Below are positions 39,894 to 53,879 of a stretch of DNA of 64,000 nucleotides, one piece after another; positions within the stretch are counted from its first letter, which is position 1, and every line of letters begins with the position of its first letter. This DNA is from Chrysomallon squamiferum (taxonomy: Eukaryota > Mollusca > Gastropoda > Neomphalida > Peltospiridae). The DNA lies in assembly GCA_012295275.1 (NCBI GenBank), contig CM022675.1, forward strand, positions 5,060,352 through 5,124,351, in the 5' to 3' direction. The position numbers and the translations under genes are program-made. The notes beneath the pieces are model-generated. The model saw only the letters and a program-made list of their open reading frames with translations. It did no database searches and was not told where the DNA came from.

Positions 39894-40804
39894 CAGTGAT
39901 TCTCAACCAGTGTGCTACGGCGCACAGGTGTGCCACGAGATCTTCCTATGTGTGCCGCAAAATTTTGAACGGCACACTAAGAAAATGCGAAAAACCACGT
40001 GATCCCAAAATAAAACAAACAGTAGAATGCAAGCTAAAAACGAAAATATTCTCACTTCAACAGACAAGTTAGTTGCCCTCAAAAAGAAAATAGTGATTTG
40101 GGAAAAAAAGAGCAATCACTGTCAACCTTTATATGTTCCCTTTATTGCGTTCTACCTGCATTAGAGAAGTGATCCCTATTGTGTTTACTCATCTGACAGC
40201 CCTGGACGAAAGCATCAACAATAACTTTCCGTCATTAAAGACAGAAAAGTATGATTGGATTAGAGATCCTTTCATAAATCATTCTTCCAACATTGAACTT
40301 GAGTTACAGGAAGAAGAAGAATTGGCCGCCCTTTCTAATGACCTTAAAATTAAAACATTCGACTCTGCCCATTGATTCATTTTGGATTTCAATACAAGAG
40401 GTGTATCCCATATTATGTAAAAGAGTTTTAGCAATTTTATTACAATTTTCAACTTATTATATATGTGAATTAGGCAACATCAAAAACATGAAGCACGAGA
40501 TATTACTACAACGAAAAATGACCAAACACTGACCAAACACTGAGGAAATTATGAAAAAAAAAGCCAGGCACAAATTTCTCACTAAAAAAGCCAGCTATTT
40601 GACTGATAACATTCGAAACACTGCAATAAAGTATAGCTGTGTTTTTCTTTATTTAGTTTGAGTTATTCTATGTGTCTATGACTAGTCTGTGTGTACGGTT
40701 GTATGCCGTCTATGACTTGCCATGTTTTTATTTTGCAAAATTCAAATATTTTTCATATATATTTAGCCAGGTGTGCCGTTGGCAAAAAAAATTGAGAACC
40801 ACTG
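39894..40804 (+). mobile_element. 911-bp non-autonomous hAT element with 8-bp target duplication
   Basis: Ends are CAGTGATTCTCAACC and, inverted, CAGTGGTTCTCAATT. Both ends also carry AGGTGTGCC close by. The element is flanked on both sides by the same 8 bases CATTAATT (39,886-39,893 and 40,805-40,812), the diagnostic target duplication of hAT transposons. The inside contains only the C-terminal part of a transposase. The ends resemble those of Charlie/SPIN-type hAT elements. Confidence 0.93.
40060..40532 (+). pseudogene. hAT transposase C-terminal fragment (SCAND3/ZBED5-like)
   Basis: Three frames in succession: TDKLVALKKKIVIWEKKSNH, then MFPLLRSTCIREVIPIVFTH with FPSLKTEKYDWIRDPF (frame from 40,133 to 40,375), then DSFWISIQEVYPILCKR and LLQFSTYYICELG (to 40,530). 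This is the order found at the C-terminus of hAT transposases related to the domesticated SCAND3/ZBED5/FAM200 genes: helical linker, YDWIRDPF block, and the dimerisation motif where relatives read FSTTYLCE. Two frameshifts, and the N-terminal catalytic core is absent. Confidence 0.8.
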
Positions 40805-40961
40805 CATTAATTCATAGATAATTTTGCATATCTGATCAATAACCTGTCTTAAAGATATTTAAGAATATTTAATATTCAAGCGCAATTAAAGAATATTTAA
40901 TTCATTTTTAATATATTTATTTTTATATTAATTTATTTATTCTTTAATTTCACGCTTATAG

Positions 40962-41114
40962 TTGATGGTGCCTGGTCTGCATGGACACTTCAGAGACTGG
41001 GTAGTTGTAGTGAAACATGTGGTAGAGGCACTAGAATAAGATTTGAGATACGAACATGCACAGATACGAAGAGGAATCTTCAAGAAGCATGTGAAACAAA
41101 TGTCTTATGTCCAG
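40962..41114 (+). CDS. Thrombospondin type-1 repeat exon
   Basis: A 153-nt exon between TTATAG and CCAG|GTAACA encodes one TSP1 domain: WSAW near the start, then SCSETCGRGTR, RTC, C and a final LCPG, with five Cys plus the W-x-x-W and CSxTCG motifs. TSP1 modules occur in secreted or cell-surface adhesion, guidance and protease proteins. The exon is symmetric (phase 1 at both ends), as in shuffled extracellular modules. No neighbouring exon of the same gene was identified within the window: the upstream side is the hAT element and the downstream side a 1-kb degenerate array. It may be one exon of a large gene or an isolated relic; the frame is intact. Confidence 0.85.
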
Positions 41115-41339
41115 GTAACAAGCAATAATTATACTTCTCTGCCTACAAAAGTGAAAAATGACTCAAATAATATTAAGGATTTCTCTTAAAAAAAAAAAAA
41201 AAAAAAAAAAAACAAAACATTCAGTTGTTAATGATTTAGTGGAACTTTATGGCTAATGAATTACATTAGGTATATTGATAACCACAACAGTAAAGCATTA
41301 AACAGCACATTTCTAAAGTTATAAAGCATGTTTTATATT

Positions 41340-42420
41340 CCATTTATATATCAGTAGTATGGTTGAAATAACAGTGACAGATTAGTAGTAATATCAGTAG
41401 TATGGCTGAAATATTAGTAGTAATATTAATGACAGAAATTAGTAGTAGTAATAGTAGTATGGTTGAAATAACAGTGACAGATTAGTAATAATAGTATGGC
41501 TGAAGTAGTATGGTTGAAAATAACAGTAGTATGGCATATTAGTAGTAGTAATAGTAATATATCTGAAATAGCAGTCACAGATTAGTTAGTGTAATATTAG
41601 TAGTATGGCTGATGTAACAGTGACAGATTAGTAATAATAGCGTAGTATTGCTGAAGATTAGTAACTGATAGATTAGTAATAATAGCAGTTAGTATTGCTG
41701 AATCGCTGAAAACAATTAGTAGATTAGTAATATCAGTAGTATCGCTGAATAACAATGGTAGATTAGTAACAATAGCAGTAGTATCGCTGAAGTAACAGTG
41801 ATAGATTACTAGTAATACAGTAGTATCGCTGAAGTAACAGTGATAGATTAGTAGTAATATCAGTAGTATCGCTGAAGTAACAGTGACAGATTAGTAGTAA
41901 TATCAGTAATATCGCTGAATTAGTAGTAACAGTGGCAGATAGCAGTAATATCGATAGTATATCACTGAAGTAACAGTGACATATCATATAGTATCACTAA
42001 AGTAAAATGAAGTAACAGTGGTAGATTAGTAGTATCACTAAAGTAGTAGTATGAAGATTAGTAGTGATATCAGTAGTATCACTAAAATAACAGTGACAGA
42101 TTAGTAGTAATATCAGTAGTATCACTGACGTAATACAGGCAGATTAGTAGTAATAACAATAGTATTCACGCAGTAACAGTGACAGATTAGTAGTAATATC
42201 AAAAGTATCGATGAAGTAACTGACAGATTAATAGTAATAGAAGTAGTATATTGATGAAGTAACAGTGACAGATTAATAGTAATAGAAGTAGTATTGCTGA
42301 AGTAACAGTGAGAGATTAGTAGTAATGGCGATAGTATCGATAAAGAGACGGCGGCAGATTAGTAGAAATAGCAGTAAATTAGTGGTAATATCAGTAATAA
42401 TAACAGTAATTTCAATACTG
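41340..42420. repeat. Degenerate 43-bp satellite array
   Basis: About 1.1 kb of imperfect units, AGTAACAGTGACAGATTAGT then AGTAATATCAGTAGTATCGCTGA in two pieces. Unit length is about 40-44 bp. Copies are diverged and interrupted, with simpler triplet repeats at the borders. Confidence 0.85.
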
Positions 42421-44570
42421 GATACGCACTGTAGGAAAGTAAAAATCGTAAAATGCGAAAAAGAATAATAAACACCAAGCCTTGAAGGACAACACAGGTA
42501 CGACAGCAGCGTCTCCAACGTTAACACTAATAATAAAGATATATTAATAATATATTTTAATACAGGATGCGCAAAAATAAGAAATAAGAATAATAGGTGA
42601 TAAAAAACAAAGAAGAACAATGAGAAGCACTCTAATAACTACGTTAGGAACTATGCCGGTACGACGGCAACGACGGCGACATTAATAGAAATTACAATAA
42701 TACAATTTAATACTCAGAAAAAATGAGTAATGACTAATAAAAAGCGCTAAACAATAATGAGAAATACAGCAACAAAGCTAGGAACAAGGACAGCAATTAT
42801 GGTGATATTAATAGAAATAGTAATAATACATTTTAGTATAGGATTTGAACGCAAGAAAAGTTGTTTGTAATTTTCATTACAGTTTATTTATCTTGAACCC
42901 AGTAGTCTCAGAAAATCAGTGCTGTGTTGGTTAAACAAGTGCACACTTCAGCATCAAACCTATCTCTGAAAATATATCCCTTTTCATAGAACATGATTAT
43001 TGTAAACACTCGTGTGAAAACAACTGTGATTTCTTCAAGTGAGGATAATGTAAATTCTCTTAACCCACTTAAATCATAAAACAAAAGACCTGAATTGATA
43101 TAAGGAACATATTTTTATTAGTTTGCGTACATTTCAATACAAATATTTCCTTTTTCACATTCGCAGTTTTCAAAAGGCACTTTACGTACACATTCATATT
43201 CACAAAATAAATTTAAATAAGATACGTTTACATTTTTATACAGACAGACAGATATGGACACACAGACACACGCACACACGCACATAATCACTTGCAGAAA
43301 ATAATGAAACATATTTCATGTTCTGAAGAGTTTACAAAATAGAACCGTTAATTAGAAGGTAAGTACGTGGCTACATAGTAGCAAATAAAACGTTTAAGAC
43401 AAATATATTCAGATATAATTAAATATATTTTGAAACAGTTAAGTATTTTTTGATATGATTAAGTGTATTTTGATATGATTAAGTATATTTTGATATGATT
43501 AAATATATTTTGATATGATTAAATATATTTTGATATGATTAAATATATGTTGATATGATTAAATATATTTTAATATGTTTAAATAATTTTGATATGATTA
43601 AATATAAAAATGTCCATCTGAATCAAATAACTTCTTTAAAATACCCAACTATTTATTTTGGGACATTTTCCTCCTATGTGATATTGTGTTTTATGATCGC
43701 TGTAACATGACATTCCGCGACACAATTTACATCTCTCTCTCTAGATGAAATTACATAATTAATCTAAAATTCAGCTAGTATTTATCAAATTATGTAATTA
43801 AGAATATATCATTAATTTTTCTTAAACACATCTAAAAGTAAGTTAATAATCGAGAATGAAATTCCATATTTATTCAATAATATAACCGATAATCTCTAAT
43901 TAATATAATGTTAAAATGCCATATAAATAATACAGACATGATCAAACAAGGGTCTTATTTTTGGGTAACATTATCAGTGCAAATAGCGATATTCTTTAGT
44001 TAACTGTGGTTTTGATAAAAGTTCACGATTTCTCATGTAATTACATTATAAATAAATCATTATTATCATTATTATATACTTTTTTAAAAAGAAGTATTTA
44101 GTTTTTATCTCGACAGAAACAATACACTAAGAATAAATCTGATTTATCTGATAACTTTACGTGGCCTAATAAAAAATTCGAAGTAATTTTTATATCCGCA
44201 CTCAGAACAGTTCTAATGAAACTAAGAGAATAGCGTCAAACATATATAGGAAGCTTCCGTTTTTACAGAAAAATGAAAACAAAATAAAAAATAAAAATAT
44301 TAAGGTGTTATTACTGTTGTTGTTGTTGTTATTTAGCTGTTGACAAAGAGAGGACTTTGACAACTATGGTGTCTGCTTCATTGTTATATAGATTATTACT
44401 GGTGGAAGCGGTTATATTAATATCTAATGTAATAAGAGAACTTCAGGTATAATAAGAAATGTAAAGTATATTACACTATACAACTTGCGCTGATGTACAC
44501 CTTTTAATGAATATAATTAAAAAATTAAGTTCAGTTCAAATTTGTCAAATTTGCTTAATAAAATTTATTA
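42421..44570. other. AT-rich DNA without a supported gene
   Basis: A minus-strand frame at about 43,118-43,220 ends in a Cys-rich peptide (CECEKGNICIEMYAN) followed by TAATAAAA, but it has no clear upstream acceptor. A short signal-like frame at 44,369-44,449 (MVSASLLYRLLLVEAVILIS, then CAG|GTATAA) is also unsupported. Confidence 0.4.
43400..43608. repeat. 20-bp tandem repeat, about nine copies
   Basis: Copies of ATATATTTTGATATGATTAA with minor changes. Period is 19-20 bp. Confidence 0.85.
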
Positions 44571-44689
44571 TTATCAAATTTAAATTGACCTTTTATTTTA
44601 TTACGAGAAATAATTTGATTCATCAACATTTTGAAGTTTATTAAACTATTTTTATTAGATATATATTTCTTTCACAAACATTATTTAGA

Positions 44690-44830
44690 CTCAATAGCGG
44701 TATCCTTAATTAAAAATATCACCTTATTTTTACTTGTTTATGATTTATGTTATGATTTATAGTTTTACAAAATAAACTTGATAACTTTATGTACATAATG
44801 GAATATTATTCGAGTTTTCTTCTATTTGTT

Positions 44831-44878
<48 letters not shown>

Positions 44879-45150
44879 CTTTAAAAAATTAAAATAAACT
44901 GAACGTACGCTCTATATTTCCCAGTATACAGGTCTTCTCTATAATCGATGAAATGTAATCTATGAAATGTTGATTTTTTATTAACTCAATACAAACTATG
45001 ACAGGGTGGGCGCATTTTCAGATTAGGCTGTTTATCTATCTATGGTATATATATATATATCTATTTTTTTATTAACTCAATACAAACTATGACAGGGTCA
45101 TATCAACCTTTTTCTGATCCCTTTTTTCAACTTCTTTTCAATGATCCATT
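44690..45150 (+). repeat. Paralogue of the intron and exon start after the RING exon
   Basis: Matches 5,285-5,675: GGTATCCTTAATTAAAAATAT, CATAATGGAATAT, the TAA microsatellite, CAGGTCTTCTCTATAAT, and finally CAACTTCTTTTCAATG. Here the reading after that phrase is QLLFNDPFADLYSITKLRSN, whereas at 5.66 kb retroelement sequence follows. A direct repeat (TATTAACTCAATACAAACTA, at 44,979 and 45,071) lies inside. Confidence 0.65.
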
Positions 45151-46729
45151 TGCCGATTTGTACAGTATCACAAAATTAAGAAGTAATTTCAATACCATTT
45201 GCATCCCAGTATACAATTTGTAGACGTAAGAGATTATTGTAAAGAGATTATTGTAAAGGACACAGGACGTCTCTCGGTGGCCTTGAACAACGTAGACCTT
45301 CCCGTTGTAATTAAACATAGATTACTGGTGACAAATGAAAACAGCCACTGAAAGAATTCAAGTAAAATTAACTGATCATTTTTTTATTTCTAGACTCTTT
45401 GTTAGCGTTCTTTACATTTGTTGTTAAACATTTAAACTTCTGTTCATGTTATAGCATGTGAATTACAAATTTTCCTGCTTTAAAAATAAATTACATTAAA
45501 TATAAGAAATATTGGAAGGTGTTCACTTCCAAGACAAAATAAAAATTAAACAGTAAATCATTAGCATCCTCATAAAAAATGTTTTAGACAGTCTACATGA
45601 TTTATTTTAATAATTAATATAATAATAGTAGTCGTAGTAGTAGTAATAATAATAATAATAATAATAACGATAAATAAATACATTATCTAATTAATAATGT
45701 TCATCTATATTGCCTATATTATCACTAGTATATATATATATATATATATAAAAATATAAAAAAAAACATTCAATTGCACTTTTTAGAAAAAAAAGGGACA
45801 CTGTAACAGAACATTCAATACAACATCATTCTTTTATTTACAGATAAAAAAAAAAAAAAAAAAAAGGATACTATGTAAACAGTTTTTGAAATATTTAAAA
45901 ATATTTACAAATGCATTGTTCTAGAAGTTTATTTCTGTACAATCCCGAATGCTTCTGTATTCAATTTTAAAAAGTTTTATATCAAATAATATACTATTTG
46001 AAGAATTATACAAGAAGAATTATTGTACTACGTTTTCACATTAAGATTTGACATACAGATATTATGATCATTCTATATCTATCTATCTATCTATATATAT
46101 ATACATACATAAATCTTCCTTAAAATAGAATTTGTATATGACTGTGCGTGTGCGTGCAAAACACTGACGGTAGTTATAAATGTGGGAATTATAGGCCTAA
46201 CGTTGGGTTTGATCTTTTTTCAAGATAGATTTCAGATATATCTAGTCGACGTATTTATACTTCCCGCCGATATTTATACGTCAATGGAAATCTTTAGATG
46301 AAAATTGTTTCGTCATTTTAGTTTGAGAACAATGGCTAAAAAACGCAATCGTTTTGAAGAAAACGATTGCTTATTTTAATAGTTTTTGTTATCAAAATAA
46401 TTTCATTGGTTTACAAGCAACGAAAATTAGGAAATATTGAAAACAATAAAAGTGAAAGTGAGACTAATTCCTACTAACTCTCGTGACAATGCAGGTACCT
46501 GTGTGTGAACGTGGAGTGTGATTTATTTATTTTTGGTTTACTTTTTCTTTCTTTTTTTTTTTTGGTAGAGGTTTCTGCTTTTTTCTATATTTTACTAATC
46601 AAATCTAACAATTTTCTTAACATTAATACAGACATTCGAAATCAGTATAGTCAGCCACATTCTTTTTTCTCTTAAGTACATATCTTTTTTACTTTCCTGT
46701 TTGTTGTATTTGCGTTCACATGTTTTTAT

Positions 46730-46780
<51 letters not shown>

Positions 46781-47525
46781 TTCACATGTTTTTAGTTAAC
46801 ATTTCAGCACACCAGGAGAAGACACCTGAAAAGATGAAATATATCCTTCATAAATATAAATAAATAAAAAAGAAGAAGAAAGAAAAAGTAGGGGGGGGAA
46901 TAACAACACCGTTTATTTGAAGTTTACGTCAATGATTGGCTAAAAAAAGCAACAAATAATAATAATACAAAAAAGAACCACATCAAGTATATTTTAAGAA
47001 AGGTTGTTATGTTCATTTATTTTATTTATTTGTTTTGAATTCTTTTTCTTCCTTTTTTTTAGGATTGTATTTTCGGGAAAATGCGGGATGATTGTCGGGA
47101 TTAGAAGAATCTTCTACAGAATTGGTGTAATCGCATTATCATGCAACAAAAAAGTTGCTTAAAGTATTTTATTTTGTGAAGCAGACAGGTAGTACTATTT
47201 ATTATTATAGTTGTTAATGAGTTTGGATTTTTTATTTATTTAGTTATTACTGAAACGTCACATCCACCTGATGGCAGCCATCTTATTCGAGAATAATATT
47301 TATTTATTTATTTATTTCTTATTTATTTTTTATTCGGGAATAATATTTATTTATTTTTTATTTATTTTATTTATTTTATTATCTTTTTTTTTTTTCTTTT
47401 TTTTTTAAACTAAGTGTTTAGTCTTAATTTTGTTTTACCAATCACTGTATGATGTATCAGGAGAAAATTTCGTGTGGCCAGTAATTAAATTTGTTTTAAC
47501 TATGTGTCAACTCACAGACAATTTT

Positions 47526-47567
<42 letters not shown>

Positions 47568-47889
47568 TTTTTTTTTTTTTTTTTTTAATAAACTAATAAA
47601 ACTATTAAAAGAAAATATGCTAATTTTGTTTGACAGGTTGTTTTCTGTCAGTTTATTTATGATTTATTATTTTAAAGATTTATGTTAAATGGCTGACTTC
47701 ATCTATCCATTAAATACTTTTTTTAACCATATTAAATGCTTTCATATTATTAAAGATAAATACCTGTAAAGCTCAATGTTGACATTAAAAACTAATAAAG
47801 ATGAATAAATATTTAAGAAAAATATGACCAGGTTATTTCATATGTAGACACTGTAAAATATTAATGAAATTATTTGTTATAATAATATT

Positions 47890-47930
<41 letters not shown>

Positions 47931-48239
47931 CACAGAGATAATTTGTAATCATAATCACAAAAGACATTAATACACTACACAATCTTCATGCACAAAACAC
48001 TACTAAAATGATTCTTTTTTGAAGAAGGTGTCTTATGCAGATAATATGACTAATACTAAGACATCCAAAACTATTTACATCTGTATCTACTGATAATGTA
48101 CCTGGTTGACATTAATTGCTTCATCAAACCTATATGTATTACAACATGTTCAAATCATACAGTATAAACCTATGAATGTATAAGGTCTTTATTATTATTA
48201 TTCATTTGCTTTTTCATTACTAATATTTATTTATTTTAG

Positions 48240-48600
48240 ATGTTTGCCAGGACAAATTAAAATCATCATTGGCATGGATATTGCAGAAAGTATAAGGAGA
48301 AAATATTCCAAATGAATTTAAAAAATGTTTCTATGAAAAATCAGATGTGAGTGAAATATTTTATAAATTTCTCATCCCGCTACACAATCACTGACTAGAA
48401 CCACACTGAAGAGTGCAAGTGCTGCTGGAATACTATAATATGATATATCAAATTCAGCATGGACAGGAACAATAAGAAAAGGGCAGAGTGCCATTGAATT
48501 CTGCATTCTTGTGAAAACAAGCTGATGCTGGTAAGAAGGGATACAAGAGACTATTGATAATGTGAACAGTCTTGTGTCAAGTAATATGTCAGGCCTGTGT
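48240..48600. other. Copy B sequence at the hAT-free site
   Basis: After TATGAATGTATAAGGTCT the sequence diverges from copy A. It rejoins copy A at AGAAGGGATACAAGAGA (48,536; copy A 25,301). No clean empty site for the hAT insertion was seen, so the boundaries of that insertion are unresolved. Confidence 0.45.
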
Positions 48601-49120
48601 TAGATATTTAAAGTAACAACTCTTTACTGATTGTAAAATAGCATAGTAATAATCATTTATTTGCTATTGTTTTGTTAATTAATTAAATTAATACCATTAT
48701 CATCAGTATCATTATAATGGATATACAAAGTATATAAAAAATATCCCACACCCCTTTGTGTCTGAATAACCCAGTAACTGATAACAGTAAAATTTTAATT
48801 TTAATAATAACAGAAACATTAGTTATTTATTTATAACAGTTTATTATTTTTATTATTTTATTATTTTTTTTTTTTTTTTCAGAATGCACATAATTGATGC
48901 GCTGATGTTGGCTAGTGAAGTTGTTTCAGTAGAAGGTTCTGTCCAGCACTGAGGATAAAGTTTGTACTGCTGCCATTGGAAAAACGAAAAAACTGAACAG
49001 TGAATATGAGTTTGTTTTCTTATTATTCTAAACCTAATGAAGTTTAATTTAATTTAATGTAGGAAGTTGCATTGTGTAACATACATTAGAATTTTGTGTC
49101 ATACACTGCATTTTATATCA

Positions 49121-49121
49121 T

Positions 49122-49201
<80 letters not shown>
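49121..49201. repeat. CT microsatellite
   Basis: Pure CT tract of 81 bp followed by a short CA tract. Copy A has a shorter CT/CA tract at about 26,176-26,236. Confidence 0.9.
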
Positions 49202-49218
<17 letters not shown>

Positions 49219-49708
49219 TACACTTTTATACAAACCTGAGTATTTTATTGGAAATCTTTATATTTTAAAATAAAAGAAGAAGAAGCATCATATTTTCTAA
49301 AATCAGGTTTCATCTGCATACTTATTTAATCTAGAATTAAGTACAGATGTTCAGAATTGACAAATACTCTTTGGGATTTAAAGTTTTTAGTATTTTCATT
49401 TTTTGTTTAATAGATATTCTATATTCCCTAACAGCTCTATTTAGTGGCCAAACAAACCCAAACAGTAATGAAGGTGTAAACTTGTATTGTCAATATATTT
49501 GTTTTCTGGAAATTATTATTATTAGTGATTTTTTTAGAACCAGTATTATTCTGATAACTTGCTTGTCTTTTAAATAGTTACCAATGATTTGGATAAATAT
49601 TTGTATTTATATTCACTTAATGTTTTCTCTTAATTTCAAGGTCTGCCCTCTGTGTTTATATATATACACATAACATTTTCTTTCTAATTTTTTTTTTATT
49701 TCCACAGA

Positions 49709-49990
49709 ACTGATATGGGTTTCACATCAATGAAAATGAAACAGCAGTCAGCACCAACAGCACCAGTATCACCATTAGACTGAGACAAACTGACATCACC
49801 ACACCAACCACTGAAAACTCAAACTCTGTGCCAAGAAACATCCAGACACACTAGAAAAGAAACCAGAAACACCATCAGCCATTGCCAGAGGTATTTTGGT
49901 AAAAAATAATGTCTAAGAAAGAAAGGGAACAGAAAATGTTTGATCATGTGATTCAACTGACTAATCTTCATGTGAAACTGGAATTGTGTT
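49709..49990 (+). pseudogene. Coding-looking piece specific to copy B, unidentified
   Basis: After an acceptor (TTTCCACAG at about 49,707) one frame reads TDMGFTSMKMKQQSAPTAPV, SPLD, a TGA, then DKLTSPHQPLKTQTLCQETS and on to about 49,907. An overlapping ATG frame then gives MSKKEREQKMFDHVIQLTNL (to 49,990). It looks like a Ser/Pro/Thr-rich linker followed by a helix. One stop and a frame break suggest a decayed exon. No counterpart was identified in copy A. Confidence 0.3.
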
Positions 49991-51400
49991 GAAAGCAGCC
50001 AGACCAAGACTTAAACTGCCACAAGCTTTACCATCTAGTCACTTAGTCAGATTTTAAAACCTTTAAAAACATTCTAAACATGTCTGTAAATATGTCTGTT
50101 TCTCTTTCTGCCTGCCTCCCTATTTATTTATTTTATTTCTATCTCTGTTTTTGTTTGTCTGTATTTCTTTCCTTGAAAATGTTCAGATAAATATGTTTAT
50201 CTTTCTTACCATGTCTCTACTTACTATATGCTTATCTGTTTTTCTGTCTCTATCTTTATGTATCATTTCTTATTTGTTCCTAATTATCATGTTTTTAGTT
50301 TTCTTTCTTTTTTCTTCCTTTCTTTTCTTTGTTTTTTTTAAATTATTTTCAAAGTTGTAATATTTTGAAGCATAACAAAGAAAGAAAATATTATCTTTCT
50401 GTCAGTTCTCTTTTGATAATTCTGAACATAAACAGCTTTCGAATCAGTAATTTAAATAATTTTAAATTTATTTATAGTTTTAATTTATAAAAATGCTCGT
50501 AAAACAGTTGATTATTTTTAGTTTAAAGAACTGAAAAGCATTGGTAATGTTAATAAATGACAGACCTTATCAATTAGTTATTTAACTAAAATGCCTGACA
50601 TTTTTTATATGAATTATTTTCAATTTACAGGTGGTCAGATTTTGTATTTTTTTAAAGACTTGGTGAAAGACAGACTTTGTCAGATCTCACTCTCTCCCTT
50701 ACAGTACAAGGCAGGATAGTGCAGAAGAGTCACAGGAGTATTCACAATTTTATGAATTTCAGCTTTGAGAAATATTAGTGTGGTATTTGTATTATTATTA
50801 TTATATTTTCATGTTCTGTTTGTATTGCTTACCTTTAACATATTTTGATCTAATCAGTGCATTCTTCTTGCTTAGTATTAGAAAATCTTTCATAAAGAAA
50901 TATTTTCACTTATTTTTATGAATGTAGATATAAAAGACAATTTAATTTTTTTTTTTAAATTGACCAGAATGTAAAATTGTAGTTATATTTTTTCATAGAT
51001 CTGTAATTTTGTTTAAATTATTTGTTATTTATTATTAAAATCTATTACAATAAGAGACAGATGATGTTTATTTATAATAATTTCTTTCTAACATTACAGA
51101 CAATTAAACACAATGGAAAAATTGTTATTATTTCTATTAAATTTATTTGTTGTATCTACAGGAAAGACATGATTCTGGAATCAGCTTCAGTTATAAAAAT
51201 ATGGAGAAGACGATAAAGTTTACTTGAAACAGTTGAAATATCTACTGATATGAAAAAGATGGTAAAGAAGTAAAGCAATGATATTTACAGATAGACAACA
51301 GGCAGGTTTTAGCTTAATGGAGAGATGACTGACAGAGATTTGAGACTGACTGTCTGATGGGAGGTTAACAGGTAAAGAAATAAACAGGAAGATACACAGA

Positions 51401-52028
51401 AAGAAAGTTGTTTATGTATGTCTAAAAATCGCCTTGTGAAAAAGAGTACTTTTAGCTGTATGGTTGTGTTAATTGTTTAAACTTACCCCAAACATGCGAA
51501 TAGGAAGCATTCCTTTATTTCCTAGTTGTAGAAAAATTCCGTAAACAAAATCTTCACCATGTGACGTCACATTTTTTTATTATTTTTTTTATGAGCACTT
51601 GTTATTTAACGAAGGTTCGTTAAAACAAACACCGAGACGATATTTATTTCAGTCTGGATAACAAACATGTACAAGAAAATACAGCTAAATACTTATAAAA
51701 TAATTTTCTACATTTTTAGAAATAACAGAAAAATTCTAATTTATATCTTGACTCTACCTATTCCACATCAAAGCCTTATTTTAAATTTAATATTTGTAAA
51801 AACATATTCTGTCCATGCCATTCTCCTGTAAGAAATTGTTTCCATTGTTTATTCTCAGAAAATAATGTAATTTGATATGTCGTTTAAAAATGTTTTATTT
51901 AAATGTGTCAAATTTTTTATTCTGAAATTGCATCTTAAATATTTTAGCTGTTAATATATTTTGTTCTTTTATATAATGAATTATACCTTCAATCGTTTTA
52001 ATTTGAATTATGTTAATTTATTTTTGAT
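51401..52028. other. AT-rich DNA, nothing recognised
   Basis: No gene, repeat array or element end seen. Confidence 0.5.
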
Positions 52029-52036
52029 TGTTATAT

Positions 52037-52038
52037 AC

Positions 52039-52090
<52 letters not shown>

Positions 52091-52092
52091 GA
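52037..52092. repeat. TTA microsatellite
   Basis: A TTA/ATT triplet tract of about 56 bp. Confidence 0.9.
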
Positions 52093-52375
52093 TAGAGATT
52101 CCATATGATCGTTTAAAAGTTTGAAAAGTTATAAATATTTCTCGGATGGAGATATATAATTTGTTTACTGGAAACACATGCATGTATAAATATTGTAAAT
52201 ACACCCATGTCAAAATGAGGACGTATTTGTGCGTCTCAGTATATTCTCTATGTGAGTGTACATATACATGTATATATAATATTTTCTGTATGTATGTATA
52301 TAAACATAATATTAACATAAAGTCTGTTATCCAGCCTGTCATCTCCCACCTACAACAATGGGAGGCTTATGTATA

Positions 52376-53300
<925 letters not shown>

Positions 53301-53879
53301 GACAGTACAATTGAAAAAGCACCTCTGAAAACAATTCAAGTCCAGATCAGGGTTTAGCAGGTATCCATCACCCACAGATGCACTACAAACATTTGCAATA
53401 ACTTGTTTGTTCAGCAAGTCTTTGTAGTGATGTCATTTACAGTCAGAGTATTTACTTTGTTGCAGACACATCTCTGACTGAACACTGACAACATGGCCAC
53501 ATAGTGTGCTCAACAAACAAAACTACAGTAACATGATTAATTAAATGTTTTGTTTATGAAGGAAATGTGAGCAGCTTACTTCCTAATACATTAAAACCAG
53601 TATCTTGTCTAATTACAATTATTGTTAGGTGCAATTAGTACAAACACACACAAGTATACATACTCTAGGCTTAAGAAAACTCTTTAAATAAACTGTTTAT
53701 TTTGGACTAACATATAATTGCTATATTAAAGATTGTACCGTTAATCATAAACTCACACAAACACGTACAAACTTGTACAAACCCTACTAAGTATTTGTGA
53801 CTCCAAGCAACAAACACCTCAACTAGTTGTAGTAGACTGAACAATTAAGAACATAACTGTAGTTATCTGAACCATGTCA
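53301..53879. other. Flank between CA tract and THAP frame
   Basis: A minus-strand frame at about 53,420-53,310 reads LLNKQVIANVCSASVGDGYL and might be coding, possibly downstream of the THAP frame. It runs into the CA tract and was not confirmed. Confidence 0.35.

Larger units (their letters stand above)
44580..51400. repeat. Segmental duplication, copy B
   Basis: Collinear with 19,230-30,340 (see copy A). Copy B lacks the hAT transposase region and the exon matching 25,585, but has an extra block at about 44.7-45.78 kb. Part of that block (44,690-45,150) matches 5,285-5,675 instead. Copy B ends near 51,400 with AGGTAAAGAAATAAACAGGA, matching copy A at about 30,315. Confidence 0.8.

Noticed and set aside
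43118-43312. Cys-rich minus-strand C-terminus followed by TAATAAAA
   Set aside because: The N-terminal half is a CA-repeat translation and no acceptor could be found before the Cys-rich part.
44369-44449. Short signal-peptide-like exon with a GTATAA donor
   Set aside because: No downstream exon and no second copy; a hydrophobic 27-residue frame is expected by chance in AT-rich DNA.
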